From Candidatus Thiosymbion ectosymbiont of Catanema sp. Cochon2018 (lineage in GTDB: Bacteria; Pseudomonadota; Gammaproteobacteria; Chromatiales; Chromatiaceae): 64,000 nucleotides of DNA. Below are positions 1 to 9,712 of this stretch, piece after piece. How positions within the stretch are numbered: the stretch's first letter is position 1; each line of letters begins with the position of its first letter. The position numbers and the translations under genes are program-made. Where the stretch lies: positions 862,888 through 926,887 of the forward strand of contig WYCW01000001.1 of NCBI GenBank assembly GCA_011392765.1. The letters run 5' to 3'. Under the pieces are notes generated by a model that was given only the letters and a program-made list of their open reading frames with translations, was not told where the DNA came from and did no database searches.

Positions 1-1
1 C

Positions 2-2680
2 CTCAAGCTCTACGGCAAGATCCGGTTCATCGGCATGTCGGTCTACAAGGAAGAGGCCTCCAGCGGCGTCGATATGGAGCGGATCTATATCCCCCTGCGC
101 GTGGTGCCGGAAGGCACCGCCCCGGCGGAGGATGCCATCCGTACCGATCCCCTGACCCTGCTTTCTGTCGGCAATCGCCATGTGATCCTGGGCGAGCCGG
201 GGTGCGGCAAATCCACCCTGTTGCGCTTCCTGGCCCTGACCGGCTTCCATCCCCCACTGATGGCACGCTTCGGCCAGACCGGCGATGGTCGCCTCCCCCT
301 GTTCGTCGTGCTGCGTCAATTCGCGGATGAGCTCAAGGAACGTCCCGGGCTCGAGATCGGCGACTACATCATCGAGACCGCCCAACGCTATCTCGGTGTA
401 AAAGAATTCGACCGCGAATTTCTCGACTACCACCTGGAACTGGGGGAGGTCATCCTGTTCTTCGACGGCATTGATGAGCTGCCGGACCCCGATTTCAAGC
501 GCATCGTGCGCGACAAGATCCGGACGCTGCTGCGACGCTACCCCGGCAACACCACCCTGGTAACCTCCCGCATCGTAGGCTATGAGAGTGAAATACGCTA
601 CGAGGGTCTCGGCTTCTCCCACCACCAGGTAGCGCGCCTGACCCTGCCGGATATCGAAGAGTTCGTCCACAACTGGTACCGGGCCCGTATCGACAACGAG
701 CAGGAACGGGTTCACCACGCCGATGACCTGATCCGGATCCTGCATGACCAAGACTCGCGAGCCATCCTTGATCTGGCGGAGAACCCGCTGCTGCTCACCA
801 TCATCTGCCTGGTCCATCGGATCGATGCCGTCTTGCCCGACGAACGGGTGGTGCTCTACCAGAAATGCACCGAGACCCTGCTCAACACCTGGCATGCCTG
901 GAAATTCAAGATTGAGCCCCGGAAGAGCCGCAACAAGGTGGAGCGTCGCAACCGGGCGCGCATGGAGGCCATCGCCCACTGGATGCACAAAACCATGGGG
1001 GAGCAGGAAAGGGGCAAGCGGGCGGTGGTTCCCTACCAGGAGCTGCTGGACTTCCTTGCCGATTATATCGCCGAATTCGAGAAGCCCCGCTACGAGGAAC
1101 CGCGGGACCTGGCCGGGATCTTCCTGTGCTTCGTGCGCGAACGGGCGGGGCTCCTGATCGAGGCCGGCGACCGCCAGTACAGCTTCGTCCACCTCACCTT
1201 TCAGGAATATCTCACCGCCACCTTCCTGCGCAAGAGCGGCGAGGCGGGCGGCGTGCCTGTGGTCTGGGCAGCGGTGCAGGGGATCATCACCCAGAGCCGC
1301 TGGCATGAGGTACTGCGCCTGTTGATCGGTTCCCTGGAACAGGCCGAATCCCAGCGTTTTCTGCTCGAAAAGATCCGCACCGACGGCAGGGATGAAGATG
1401 CGACCCGCCGCGCCCTGCTGCTCGGCGGTTGCCTCCTGGACGGCGTGGATGCGGCGGAAGAAATGGAGGAGGAGATCCTGGAAGAATGGCTCCATGCGAT
1501 CGAGACCACGGAAGACGAAGGGGAGCTCGGCGAGCTGATGCAGCAGATGTCGGCTTGGCTGGAGCGTGCCCCAGCCGGTAAGAAGCTGGTGCAGCAACTG
1601 GCGAAGAGCATCGGGCTTTCCCCGGCGATTGCCCTGTGGCTCGCCAATCTGGGCTGGACCCGGCAGGAGAGCGCCGATTTGGGCCAGGTCACCTGGAAAT
1701 CCGAGACCGGGTCGGGCCTCTTTCGGCATCTCTTGGCCCCCTCTGGTACCCAGGTGCTTTCCACGCAAGTCTCGGATTTCCTCGCTTCCACGCGAATGGC
1801 AATGGCACTCTTGTCACCAGATTTCAATTTCAGTGCCGTCCTGTTCGGCGCCTCGGTTGCGCCGTGGGGCGAGGACTGTTTCCCAGGCATTGTAGATCTG
1901 CTGGGTGCTTTATCCTTTGTTGATAGAACATTTCCCGATTATGTTCGTAACTCGGTCCTGTTGGGGATTGGATTGCATGACCAGGCTTCCGTCTTCGAGG
2001 CCACCGATAACCCCATAAGAATCGAAACGGTTTTTCTACGGGCTCTGGCTTGGGCTCGGGCTCTGGCTTGGGCTCGGGCTCTGGCTTGGGCTCGGGCTCT
2101 GGCTTGGGCTCGGGCTCTGGATCGGGATCGGGCTCTGGATCGGGCTCTAGATCGGCTTCGGGAGGTATCCTCCGGGAACAATCGATTGGCCGATGTCACA
2201 AGGGCATTTTGCCAACAGGTCATCGGCGATACCAAAAGCCGGTCGTTGTTGCTCGATCCCTTCTGCGATCTGCTGCGCTTAGAGCCCAGGCCCCACTGGA
2301 GAATGCTACTCGCCCGGCGTCATCTGACCCGGATCGGACGCGCCATCAATCTGGTCGATCCGGCATTCTGGCAGGCTACCGAGACGGCTATTGCCAGCGG
2401 CGAGCCGTCACCGGCCCAATGCAAGAATGCTGCCTGTCTGCTGCTGCTCGACAGCTGGCTGTGGCTCTACGGTGGCTACGAGACCCCGGAGGAAACCCTG
2501 TTTCCGGATCTGATCGAGCGGAGCCGCCGGATCGACCACCCGGCCCTGCGCGTCGCCCATGTGCTGCGGGATCTGGCCTACGGCGATGAAGGCCGGACGC
2601 AGGACCTCAGGGCGCTGGTCGAATCGCCGGACCCGGCCTATCGCAAGCTCTTTATGGACGCCTGCTGGATCGATGGGTAG
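2..2680 (+). CDS. NACHT-domain NTPase (5' end outside window)
   Basis: STAND-family NTPase, probably an intracellular sensor in an immunity or cell-death role. The frame is open from base 2, so the first in-frame ATG (35) is probably not the true start. Seen: Walker [10 protein letters not shown] (about 191-217), Walker [13 protein letters not shown] (about 454-490), a TSRIVGY sensor-like motif, and [12 protein letters not shown] (about 1184-1220), which is characteristic of NACHT proteins. About 490 residues follow, the likely sensor, without recognisable TPR, WD40 or LRR pattern. They contain a tandem RALAWA repeat (2040-2155). An effector domain, if present, would lie upstream of the window. 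Family confident; ligand and role unknown. Confidence 0.88.
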   Translation, partial: LKLYGKIRFIGMSVYKEEASSGVDMERIYIPLRVVPEGTAPAEDAIRTDPLTLLSVGNRHVILGEPGCGKSTLLRFLALTGFHPPLMARFGQTGDGRLPLFVVLRQFADELKERPGLEIGDYIIETAQRYLGVKEFDREFLDYHLELGEVILFFDGIDELPDPDFKRIVRDKIRTLLRRYPGNTTLVTSRIVGYESEIRYEGLGFSHHQVARLTLPDIEEFVHNWYRARIDNEQERVHHADDLIRILHDQDSRAILDLAENPLLLTIICLVHRIDAVLPDERVVLYQKCTETLLNTWHAWKFKIEPRKSRNKVERRNRARMEAIAHWMHKTMGEQERGKRAVVPYQELLDFLADYIAEFEKPRYEEPRDLAGIFLCFVRERAGLLIEAGDRQYSFVHLTFQEYLTATFLRKSGEAGGVPVVWAAVQGIITQSRWHEVLRLLIGSLEQAESQRFLLEKIRTDGRDEDATRRALLLGGCLLDGVDAAEEMEEEILEEWLHAIETTEDEGELGELMQQMSAWLERAPAGKKLVQQLAKSIGLSPAIALWLANLGWTRQESADLGQVTWKSETGSGLFRHLLAPSGTQVLSTQVSDFLASTRMAMALLSPDFNFSAVLFGASVAPWGEDCFPGIVDLLGALSFVDRTFPDYVRNSVLLGIGLHDQASVFEATDNPIRIETVFLRALAWARALAWARALAWARALAWARALDRDRALDRALDRLREVSSGNNRLADVTRAFCQQVIGDTKSRSLLLDPFCDLLRLEPRPHWRMLLARRHLTRIGRAINLVDPAFWQATETAIASGEPSPAQCKNAACLLLLDSWLWLYGGYETPEETLFPDLIERSRRIDHPALRVAHVLRDLAYGDEGRTQDLRALVESPDPAYRKLFMDACWIDG
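2040..2155 (+). repeat. 18-bp in-frame tandem repeat (RALAWA) in the NACHT gene
   Basis: Four near-perfect 18-bp units (CGGGCTCTGGCTTGGGCT) are followed by degenerate CGGGCTCTGGAT units, coding (RALAWA)n then [15 protein letters not shown]. Unit length is a multiple of three, so copy changes keep frame. Composition differs from the flanking coding sequence and resembles the GGGATC-type hexamers in intergenic repeats at 19.2 and 34.8 kb. Confidence 0.9.
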
Positions 2681-2703
2681 TACCCCATTGCGATTGATCG
2701 TGC

Positions 2704-2778
2704 TGTAGGGAACGCCCTCCGTGGCGTTCCGGGATTTGGTGCCAATTCCGCGGAACGGCACGGAGGCCGTTCCCTACA
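2704..2778. repeat. 27-bp imperfect inverted repeat
   Basis: Arms 2704-2730 and 2752-2778 begin and end with TGTAGGGAACG / CGTTCCCTACA and differ at two positions. They are separated by 21 bp. This is a REP-like palindromic unit between the NACHT gene and the nuclease gene; a terminator role is possible but there is no T tract. Confidence 0.8.
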
Positions 2779-2871
2779 GGTGCAAAATCAATCGATTCGC
2801 GCAATTCGTAGCTTTCCTATACTCTAATCCCGTCAGACCAACGCAATGGCATTGCCGTAAGAGGCGCCTTC

Positions 2872-3813
2872 GTGTCGGAGCCACCGCACGATCCCGGCAG
2901 CCTGTTTCCCATGGCCGCAAAAGACATCACCAGCCGCGACATCCTCAAGCGGCTCACGGAAGAGCTGGCGCTGCAAATCCTTGGCATCGAGGCCAAAGTC
3001 GTCGAGACACTGGAGACCCAGAACCAGCGCGTCGAAGACCGTCGAGCCGATTTGGTCGCGCGTATGCGGGGCGGGGATGGCGAAGAATTCCTGCTGCACG
3101 TCGAGGTCGTCAACAACAATGACTCGAAGATGCCGCTACGGATGCTGCGCTACTATACGGATATCCGCTTAGCCAAACACCGCGGGCCGATCCGGCAGTT
3201 CTTGATCTACATCGGGTCCGAGCGGCTGACCATGCCGGCGGGCATCGATGAGCCGGGGCTCGAAGGTTACCGCTACACTCTGGTGGACATGCACCAGATC
3301 GACTGCTCCGGCTTACTGACGCAGGACAACCCGGATGCCTTGGTGCTAGCCATCCTGTGCGACTTCGGCGGCCGCGATCCGAAAGAAGTGGTCAGCTATA
3401 TCGTGCGCCGTTTGAAGGCTCTATTGGGTGAAGATGAGCGGGGTTTCCGCGACTACATGAATATGCTCGAGATCTACTCGGAGAACCGGGGTCTCGAGCC
3501 ACAAATTAAGGAGGCCGAACACATGTTGACCCGAGCCGAAGTCGAACGTCTGCCGTCTTTTGCCATTGGCTTTGAACGTGGCACAGCGGAAGGTATGAAA
3601 AAAGGCATAGAAAAAGGCATAGAAAAAGGCAGAGAAGAAGGCATGGAAGCAGGTATGGAAAGAGGTATGGAAAAAGGCAAGGCGCAGCTTGTCCGTCTTC
3701 TATTGAATCAGTCGGGCATTGCGGAAGTTTCCGAGTTGCTCGGATTGACGCCGGAAGAGGTGGAACGGATCGCGATGGCGGGAGACGACGATGCGAGACG
3801 CGCCAAGCACTGA
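2872..3813 (+). CDS. Rpn-family PD-(D/E)XK nuclease-like protein
   Basis: Predicted recombination-promoting nuclease / transposase-like protein of the Rpn (PD-(D/E)XK) class. Seen: an RRADLVAR strand carrying the expected Asp and a following EEFLLHVEVVNNN strand with the acidic residue (residues about 63-84). The C-terminus has repeats of the type KGIEKGIEKGREEGMEAGME (residues about 240-268), typical of this family. The start is GTG at 2872, preceded by AAGAGG about 8 nt upstream; ATG 2911 is an alternative. A second, different Rpn-type gene is at 8647-9621. Biological role unproven. Confidence 0.75.
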   Translation: MSEPPHDPGSLFPMAAKDITSRDILKRLTEELALQILGIEAKVVETLETQNQRVEDRRADLVARMRGGDGEEFLLHVEVVNNNDSKMPLRMLRYYTDIRLAKHRGPIRQFLIYIGSERLTMPAGIDEPGLEGYRYTLVDMHQIDCSGLLTQDNPDALVLAILCDFGGRDPKEVVSYIVRRLKALLGEDERGFRDYMNMLEIYSENRGLEPQIKEAEHMLTRAEVERLPSFAIGFERGTAEGMKKGIEKGIEKGREEGMEAGMERGMEKGKAQLVRLLLNQSGIAEVSELLGLTPEEVERIAMAGDDDARRAKH

Positions 3814-5292
3814 TGCAGGTTCCAGTGATGCGAATGGGTAGTATGGGTGGACGAAAGTCATGACGCCGTCCATCAGGCGACAATTGAAGGAACACCTGGA
3901 AGCCATCCTGGACACTGCCGCCGGTGAGGAGCTGGACGTAATCGTCCAGATGGAATCGGACCGTGCCATCACCAACCGTCTCGCCAAGGCCGCCGGCCAG
4001 GCCATCAAGCGCCGGCAGATGATCCTGACCCCCCGTGATCTGCTGCCACAGCCCTATGGCAAGCGAGCCGTCAAAGTACGGGAAGTGGAGGGAATGAAGG
4101 AAACCGCCGATACTCGCGCCCGCTTCGACCAGGCCCGCGAGGCTACCTTTGCCCTGAAGCGCATCCAGGAATCCGGCCTGCACGCCACCGATGCCCTGAT
4201 AAACAGCCCCATGATACAGACCGCGCTGGCCCGGATGCTGGCTCCAACCGCCAAGAGTCACCTACCGAAAGGGGAGCAGCCGAACCGCTTCTGGACCTCG
4301 CGCGCTATGCCGTTGCGCCTGAAAAAAGAGGAGATCGAGAGGCTCCCCAGGGAGGTCGCGGGCATAAAAGACATCCATTTCAATCGGCATCTGAGCGTCC
4401 CTGCCACGGTGGAGACACAGCGGCCACAGGTGGAGGAAGAAGAGATCCTGCACTCCACCTGGGGCCTGGAGCGCTGCAACGCCCTGGCCGCTTGGGGCCT
4501 TTTCGGCAGCCGGGGCCGGAATGTCACCATCGGCCTGTTGGACACCGGTGTGGATGCGGAGCACCCGGACCTGCGGGGCAAGATCGCCCACTGGGCCGAG
4601 TTCGACGCTGCTGGCTACGAGATGGTGGGATCCAAGCCCCACGACAGTGATACCCATGGTACCCATTGCGCCGGGACCCTGGTCGGCGGCGCTAGCTCCG
4701 GGCGGTGTATCGGCCTGGCCCCGGAGGCCAGGGTAGCGGCCGCTCTGGTGCTGAACGGCAACCAGGGCGGCTCTGATGCCCAGGTATTGGCCGGGATCGA
4801 TTGGGCGGCAAATCTGGGCGTGGACGTTATCAGCCTCTCCCTGGGTGGCCTGATGATGGAACCGGAGACACCTTCCACCTACACGGAGGCGATCCTCTCT
4901 TGTAGCGAGGCCGGCATCCCCGTCGTGGTCGCCATCGGCAACGAAGGGGAACAAACCACCGGCTCGCCGGGAAACGACCTGTTCGCCCTCAGCGTCGGGG
5001 CCACCGATCCGCAGGACCGGGTGGCTGCCTTTTCGGGAGGGCGGACCCAGATCATCTACAAGAACGACTATTTCGATCCGTCCGATCTGCCCCTGCCTTA
5101 CTCCAAGCCCGAGCTGACCGCGCCCGGCGTAGCCATCCACTCTTCCGTGCCCGGTGGCGGTTACCAGTCATTCAGTGGGACCTCCATGGCTACCCCCCAT
5201 GTGGCCGCGGCCATTGCTTTGCTCCTGAGCGCGACGACCATCCGCGACAAAAAGGACGGTATGGAACGAACCAACGCCATTCAGGATCTAAT

Positions 5293-6369
5293 TGTCAGGT
5301 CCCGGATGATTGCATAGGGTCTAAAATGGGGTCATTATTGCGTGCCCGAGAGGTTATGGAATTACTGGTAGCCACGTCTGTAGCGGAGAACGCGTAATGA
5401 ATATCCACCTGCATGCCAATGCCACCACGACTCCGAAGACCCGCCAATACATTCAGGTATCTCACCAGTCCGTGACGCACCTGGCCGACGAACTGGGTGT
5501 GAGTGAGGATACCATCCGCCGCTGGCGGGGGCGTGACGGGGTTGCCGATGGCTCGCACACGCCGCACCGCCTGCAGACCACCCTCACCCCAATCCAGGAA
5601 GCGGTGGTCGTGGAGCTGCGCAAGACGCTGCTGCTGCCGCTGGATGATTTGCTGGTGGTAACCCGTGAGTTCATCCACTCTGAAGTCTCCCGATCCGCTC
5701 TGGACCGCTATCTGCGCCGCCATGGCGTTTCTAACCGCAAGACCCTACTGCCCCAGGAGGACGACGCTCAAAGGCCAGTGAAGACCTTCAAAGACTACGC
5801 CCCTGGCTTTGTGCATGTCGATGTCAAGTACCTGCCGCAAATGCCCGACCAGGACCAACGCACCTACCTGTTTGTCGCCATTGATCGCGCTACCCGCTGG
5901 GTCTACGTGGAGATCCTTGAAGACAAGTCAGCAACCACCGCCAGCGGCTTCTTCAAACGCCTGATCGACCACGCCCCGTTCACCATCCGTAAGGTCCTCA
6001 CTGACAACGGCAAGGAATTTACCGACCGCTTCTGTGCCACTGGTGAGCGCCAGCCGACCGGCACCCACGCCTTCGATCGGGTCTGTACCGACAACCGCAT
6101 CGAGCATCGCCTGACCAAGCCCAGAACCCCCCAAACCAACGGTATGATCGAACGTTTCAATGGCCGCATTGCCGATGTGCTACGTACTCACCGCTTCGAC
6201 TCCTCCGTTTCCCTGAAGGCAACCCTTAAACGCTTCGTTTACCTGTATAATCACCACATCCCACAGAAAAACCTGCACCACAAAACGCCCCTCCACACCC
6301 TCCAACAATGGTACGCACAACAGCCCCAGCTATTTAATAAAATTCCACGTAATCATCCGGGACCTGACA
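5293..6369 (+). mobile_element. IS481-type insertion sequence, copy 1 (1077 bp)
   Basis: Bounded by inverted repeats TGTCAGGTCCCGGATGATT at 5293 and its complement ending at 6369. Flanked by a perfect 6-bp direct repeat TCTAAT (5287-5292 and 6370-6375), which is direct evidence of transposition. Same length as the copy at 37228-38304. Confidence 0.93.
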
Positions 6370-6374
6370 TCTAA
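5397..6374 (+). CDS. IS481-family DDE transposase (copy 1)
   Basis: Integrase-core (rve) transposase of 325 aa. N-terminal HTH region with LADELGVSEDTIRRWRG (residues about 31-47). DDE residues are in HVDVKYLP, LTDNGKEFTDRF and TNGMIERFNGRI. The stop codon is supplied by the target duplication just outside the element. Apparently intact and highly similar to the copy at 37139-38200. Confidence 0.9.
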   Translation: MNIHLHANATTTPKTRQYIQVSHQSVTHLADELGVSEDTIRRWRGRDGVADGSHTPHRLQTTLTPIQEAVVVELRKTLLLPLDDLLVVTREFIHSEVSRSALDRYLRRHGVSNRKTLLPQEDDAQRPVKTFKDYAPGFVHVDVKYLPQMPDQDQRTYLFVAIDRATRWVYVEILEDKSATTASGFFKRLIDHAPFTIRKVLTDNGKEFTDRFCATGERQPTGTHAFDRVCTDNRIEHRLTKPRTPQTNGMIERFNGRIADVLRTHRFDSSVSLKATLKRFVYLYNHHIPQKNLHHKTPLHTLQQWYAQQPQLFNKIPRNHPGPDI

Positions 6375-6499
6375 TCACCGGCTCGGTTACGGACCTGGGC
6401 GAGTCGGGACAGGATCATCGCTATGGATTCGGCCGGTTGGACATACTGCGTGCCATCGGCTTTGCCAAAGAACGCGGTTACTGAGCCCCTCATGACCAA

Positions 6500-6600
6500 G
6501 GGGCACTTTGAAAAATACGGTTTTCGTCAACGGCGCGTCTGAATAATCAATGGCTTAGAGTCCCTTGATTGGCGAAAATACCTATTTTTCAAGGTGCCCC
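6500..6600. repeat. 100-bp MITE-like repeat, copy 1
   Basis: Begins GGGGCACTTTGAAAAATAC and ends TATTTTTCAAGGTGCCCC, so the termini are inverted repeats. Two further copies lie at 14267-14366 and 22059-22158. No coding capacity. Confidence 0.85.
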
Positions 6601-6660
6601 AAGGCGTGTTGATATTTAATAAGGAGTAAACTCTAACCTTCGGGTTTGTCTCCTAATGGT

Positions 6661-6745
6661 ACAGGATTAACAGGATTAACAGGATTATTTTTCTGAATAA
6701 TTAACTATAACATCCTGTTAATCCTGAAAATCCTGTTAATCTTGT
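6661..6745. repeat. ACAGGATTA inverted-repeat cluster
   Basis: Three direct copies of ACAGGATTA followed after a short AT-rich loop by inverted copies (ATCCTGTTAATCCTG). This can form a long cruciform or hairpin. It lies between the split subtilase and the gene at 6770; no gene is seen in 6485-6769. Confidence 0.85.
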
Positions 6746-6769
6746 CTATTAGCGGTTGGCACGACGATT

Positions 6770-7156
6770 ATGTCAACAGCCCCTAGCACCCAAACCGCAA
6801 CGGATGCGGCTGTTCCCACCAGCCTGAAACCCTGGCTTTCCGACGAGGAAGGAGAGGCCCGGTCGCTGATTGTGGAGGTGAAGGTGCCGGAGCGCCGGGT
6901 CGCTTTGGAGCGCGATAGCTTGACCAGGAGGGTATTTCCCAGGCGTTTGGTCGAGAGCGACCGGGAGGGCCGCCGTTCCGCAATCCGGAAGCTGGCGGGT
7001 TTCCTGGAGCATGAAATCGGATTGCAGGCCCGGGTGCTCGAAACCGCCGGGGCGATTGTGGTATCGGCAACCCCCGACCAGGTCCGCCGTTTTCTGCAAC
7101 ACCCTTTGACCAAAGGGGTCCACCCCAACCGCTCCCTGGCCCGTAGGATGCGGTGA
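6770..7156 (+). CDS. Stand-alone subtilase-propeptide (I9)-like protein
   Basis: Protein of 128 aa of no named family that I can identify with certainty. Its pattern fits a subtilisin propeptide/inhibitor fold: strand SLIVEVKVP (about 32-40), helix RSAIRKLAGFLEHEIG, strand RVLETAGAIVVSA, helix TPDQVRRFLQHP, then KGVHPNRSL resembling the propeptide C-terminus. It has no protease domain, and the protease gene lies directly upstream on the same strand. Inferred role: chaperone or inhibitor of the subtilase. No strong ribosome binding site is seen before the ATG. The region downstream ends in a clear terminator (7309-7349). Confidence 0.55.
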   Translation: MSTAPSTQTATDAAVPTSLKPWLSDEEGEARSLIVEVKVPERRVALERDSLTRRVFPRRLVESDREGRRSAIRKLAGFLEHEIGLQARVLETAGAIVVSATPDQVRRFLQHPLTKGVHPNRSLARRMR

Positions 7157-7180
7157 GGACCTGCCAAGATTTTAAATCGG

Positions 7181-7291
7181 TAGGCTGGGGGGCAAGGAAC
7201 GAACCCCAGCTTCGGTTATCGCTGGGTTTTGGCCGTCCCTGGCCGCAACCCAGCCTACGGCTTACGGTCCCTTTTTAGACAGTCTCTAAAC
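7181..7291. repeat. Intergenic repeat ending in TTTTTAGACAGTCTCT
   Basis: Sequence GTAGGCTGGG...CCCAGCCTACGG followed by GTCCCTTTTTAGACAGTCTC. Related copies occur at about 58797-58884 and 63169-63316, all intergenic. The GTAGGCTGGG / CCCAGCCTAC arms can pair. Confidence 0.75.
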
Positions 7292-7308
7292 AGGTTAAGG
7301 GTGGGACG

Positions 7309-7349
7309 ATACCCAAGCCGTCAGTTATCTGACCGCTTGGGTATTTTTT
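7309..7349 (+). terminator. Rho-independent terminator
   Basis: Stem ATACCCAAGC (7309-7318) pairs with GCTTGGGTAT (7335-7344), with an inner GTCAG-TTAT-CTGAC stem, followed by TTTTTT (7344-7349). The T tract is on the plus strand, so it ends transcription from the gene at 6770 and also separates it from the convergent P450 gene. Confidence 0.85.
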
Positions 7350-7372
7350 AAGCGCATAACTGTCAACAGTCC

Positions 7373-8617
7373 CTAATGCCCCGATCCAGTAACAGGTGAT
7401 TGGAAAACAACTGGTAGGGCCTTCAGTCCATGTCCGAGAAAGCTGTCTTCCCATTCCAGGGAATCGGTTGCCAGGGCTAAGCCGGGTAACCGGCGTACCA
7501 GGGTGCCCACGGCAATTTTCGCCGCCAGTAGGGATAAGGGTCTACCGATACAGGTATGGATGCCGTAACCGAAGGAGAGGTGGGGATTGGGTTGGCGCCT
7601 GATATCGAATTTGTCGGGCTCCGGGAACCGGGCCGGATCTCGATTGGCCGCCGCAAGGACACAGATTACTTTTTCACCCTGATGAATCCTCGTATCCGAT
7701 AGCTCGACATCACAGAGGGCGGTACGCGAGACCCCTTGGACGGGGCTGTCATAGCGCAGGGCTTCGGAAACAGCCAAGTCGATCAAATCGGGATCTTCTA
7801 TCAGAAGACGTAGCTGTTCCGGGTGGTTGAGCAGGGCCAACATAGCAATACCGATCAGATTGACGGTCGAGGAGTGCCCTACGGTGAACATCATGATGCA
7901 ATTCGCCAAGAGTTCTTCTTTGCTCAAGCGGTCCCCTTCTCTAATCAGCATACCGATCAGGTTATCCATCGGCGCAGAGCCGGCACGGCATTCGGCGATC
8001 CGGTTGCGGAAGAATTCGGCCAAACCTACAAAGGCCATCATGCCTCGTTCATAGGCGATCGGCGTGATGTCCATATCCGCCAGCAGGGCCATGTTTTCCG
8101 TCCACTGTCTGAAATTGCGATGCCAGGTTTGTCGGGGAATCCCCAGAATTTCACTGCAGTTCAGCTCGAGCATGAGCGGATAGGCCAGATCACCGATAAT
8201 ATCCATCTTCCCCCGCTCCATGGTTCGATCGATATAACCGTCGACCTTCGCCTGAATGGATGCCTGTAATGCATTGATTCGGGATGGCGTGAAGGCCTTC
8301 TGTAACAGGCGGCGGATCCTGGTATGGTCAGGCGGGTTTGTCAGCACCAACCACAGCTTCATCAGTTGGTCGCTTTCATGCCGTATCGATAAGAGACGGT
8401 CGATCAGCCCACTGTTTGCGCCGGTTGCCGGCGGTGCTTGTTTCAGCTCCGAGCGGCCGAAATCAAGGCTTTTCAGGACCTCTGTAATGTCCGCGTAGCG
8501 CGTCAGTATCCAATCTCTTCGTTCGGCTCGATAGTGGATCGGCTGGTGAGTCCGAAGATACCGATAGATAGGATAAGGGTTCGCCCTAAATTTCGGTGAT
8601 CGTGGATCGAATTGCAT
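7373..8617 (-). CDS. Cytochrome P450 (copy 1 of two)
   Basis: Haem-thiolate monooxygenase, soluble bacterial type. Seen: haem-binding FGYGIHTCIG with the Cys ligand, K-helix motif EALR, and an I-helix MFTVGHSSTVN in which VGHSS replaces the usual AGxxT. ATG at 8617 (MQFDPRSPKFRANPYP) gives 414 aa, exactly matching the start and length of the P450 at 13000-14244. A TTG at 8650 overlapping the upstream stop is the alternative (425 aa). Last gene of the minus-strand RiPP-type cluster; probably a tailoring oxidase. Paralogue of the second P450 but clearly diverged. Confidence 0.88.
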   Translation of the reverse strand: MQFDPRSPKFRANPYPIYRYLRTHQPIHYRAERRDWILTRYADITEVLKSLDFGRSELKQAPPATGANSGLIDRLLSIRHESDQLMKLWLVLTNPPDHTRIRRLLQKAFTPSRINALQASIQAKVDGYIDRTMERGKMDIIGDLAYPLMLELNCSEILGIPRQTWHRNFRQWTENMALLADMDITPIAYERGMMAFVGLAEFFRNRIAECRAGSAPMDNLIGMLIREGDRLSKEELLANCIMMFTVGHSSTVNLIGIAMLALLNHPEQLRLLIEDPDLIDLAVSEALRYDSPVQGVSRTALCDVELSDTRIHQGEKVICVLAAANRDPARFPEPDKFDIRRQPNPHLSFGYGIHTCIGRPLSLLAAKIAVGTLVRRLPGLALATDSLEWEDSFLGHGLKALPVVFQSPVTGSGH

Positions 8618-8646
8618 GGTTGGGGATTTCTTCACTAACGTGGCGT

Positions 8647-9621
8647 TCAATGTCCCTCAAACACGACATCTACCGTGGATGCGTCCAGAATGCGATCGGT
8701 CCAGCGATCGAGTTGTTCCAGGGTGGCTAGATCGAGGCGCTTGCGGGTTGCTTCGTCGAGGGGGCCGAAGCGTTTGACAAGCAGGCGTTCCAGGCCCTCG
8801 ATCTTGCCTTCCAGCCTGCCTTGCTCCAGACCTTGCTCCAAACCTTGTTGCATCCCTCTCCGAATGGCCAATCGTTCAACGCTGGTGACATAGGGCATGT
8901 CAGTTCCTCCTTCAATAGCTTCGATATCTTGCCAGAGCCGTTGTTCGAGCGCATCGGGCAGACGCATCATCCAGTCGAGGACGGCGAAAAGGTCCAGTAT
9001 GCGCTGCCGGTCCCAACCTTGCCGGTAGAGCAAACGCACGAGGTCGAGTTTGGCCCGATAGCGGGCTTGCGGGTCGCCTTTGGTCTGACGGGTGCGCAGA
9101 TGCGCGGCGGTCACCAAGGCGAAGGGGTTGGAGTTCGCTCCGAGTGCTTCGGCGCGGTCCGCATAGTCGGTGAGTTTGACGACGGGAAATTCGAGTGTAT
9201 GGCGACAGCCCAGGACCTCGAAGCCATAGGAATCGGGTCGCCACCCTTCCCCCTCATCGGCCAGCACGGCGAAGCTGGCGATGGGGCGGGCGTAGCGATC
9301 GAACAGCCGATAGTTGTAGGTGAACATGCGCCGGGCAAAGTCCGTATCGCGCTGGCCCTGGACTTCGATGTGGATGTAGATCCAATGCGGTTCGCCATCC
9401 TCGAGGGTGACTTGGACCAGGGTATCGGCAAAGCGTTTGCCGAGCTCGGCGTCACGCACCACCTGGCGCAGCTCGGTGTTCTTGAAGGCATGGCCCTGTG
9501 CCCAATCGATTTGGGCATACGCCTCCGGGAAATAGAAGGCCATGAACTCGGGAAAGGCGTGTTCGAGCGCCTCTTTCCAGGGGCTGTCGTAGACGTCGCT
9601 GTTGTTTTGCAGGTCGGTCAT
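8647..9621 (-). CDS. Rpn-family nuclease-like protein (DUF4351-type C-terminus)
   Basis: Protein of 324 aa with the PD-(D/E)XK pattern: RFADTLVQV (Asp), then WIYIHIEVQGQ (ExQ), and the Rpn-type C-terminal run RRGMQQGLEQGLEQGRLEG. The last about 60 residues (LLVKRFGPLDEATRKRL) resemble DUF4351 of this family. It sits between biosynthetic genes of the RiPP cluster on the same strand, and its stop abuts the P450 start, but a biosynthetic function is unlikely. Probably a mobile or selfish gene that landed in the cluster. Confidence 0.8.
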   Translation of the reverse strand: MTDLQNNSDVYDSPWKEALEHAFPEFMAFYFPEAYAQIDWAQGHAFKNTELRQVVRDAELGKRFADTLVQVTLEDGEPHWIYIHIEVQGQRDTDFARRMFTYNYRLFDRYARPIASFAVLADEGEGWRPDSYGFEVLGCRHTLEFPVVKLTDYADRAEALGANSNPFALVTAAHLRTRQTKGDPQARYRAKLDLVRLLYRQGWDRQRILDLFAVLDWMMRLPDALEQRLWQDIEAIEGGTDMPYVTSVERLAIRRGMQQGLEQGLEQGRLEGKIEGLERLLVKRFGPLDEATRKRLDLATLEQLDRWTDRILDASTVDVVFEGH

Positions 9622-9712
9622 GGGAGGTCAGGCGGCGTCACTAACTGGCGCTTTCATGGGTTCATTTGATGCATCAGCAGTGGTGAAGAAACATAAAGGT
9701 GGGTGTCTTTTT

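Larger units (their letters stand above)
3860..6484 (+). pseudogene. S8 subtilisin-like protease, split by IS481-type insertion
   Basis: Subtilase without a signal peptide, so probably cytoplasmic. Catalytic triad visible: Asp228 (LLDTGVD), His266 (DTHGTHCAG), Ser442 (SGTSMATPH). The first about 190 residues form an N-terminal domain ending in IKDIHFNRHL, which looks like a propeptide end. The frame reads into an IS at 5293 and stops at 5317. Removing the IS and one copy of the 6-bp duplication TCTAAT joins 5292 to 6376 in frame and restores a normal subtilase C-terminus (YGFGRLDILRAIGF) ending at 6484, giving about 513 aa. The truncated form lacks only about 36 residues, so partial activity cannot be excluded. 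Confidence 0.9.

Noticed and set aside
2050-2589. 179-aa Gly/Ser-repeat ORF overlapping the NACHT gene
   Set aside because: It is the out-of-frame reading of the tandem repeat; the NACHT frame is continuous with conserved motifs.
6661-6745. CRISPR-like short repeats
   Set aside because: Units are 9-11 bp, contiguous and inverted, with no spacers; no cas genes anywhere in the window.
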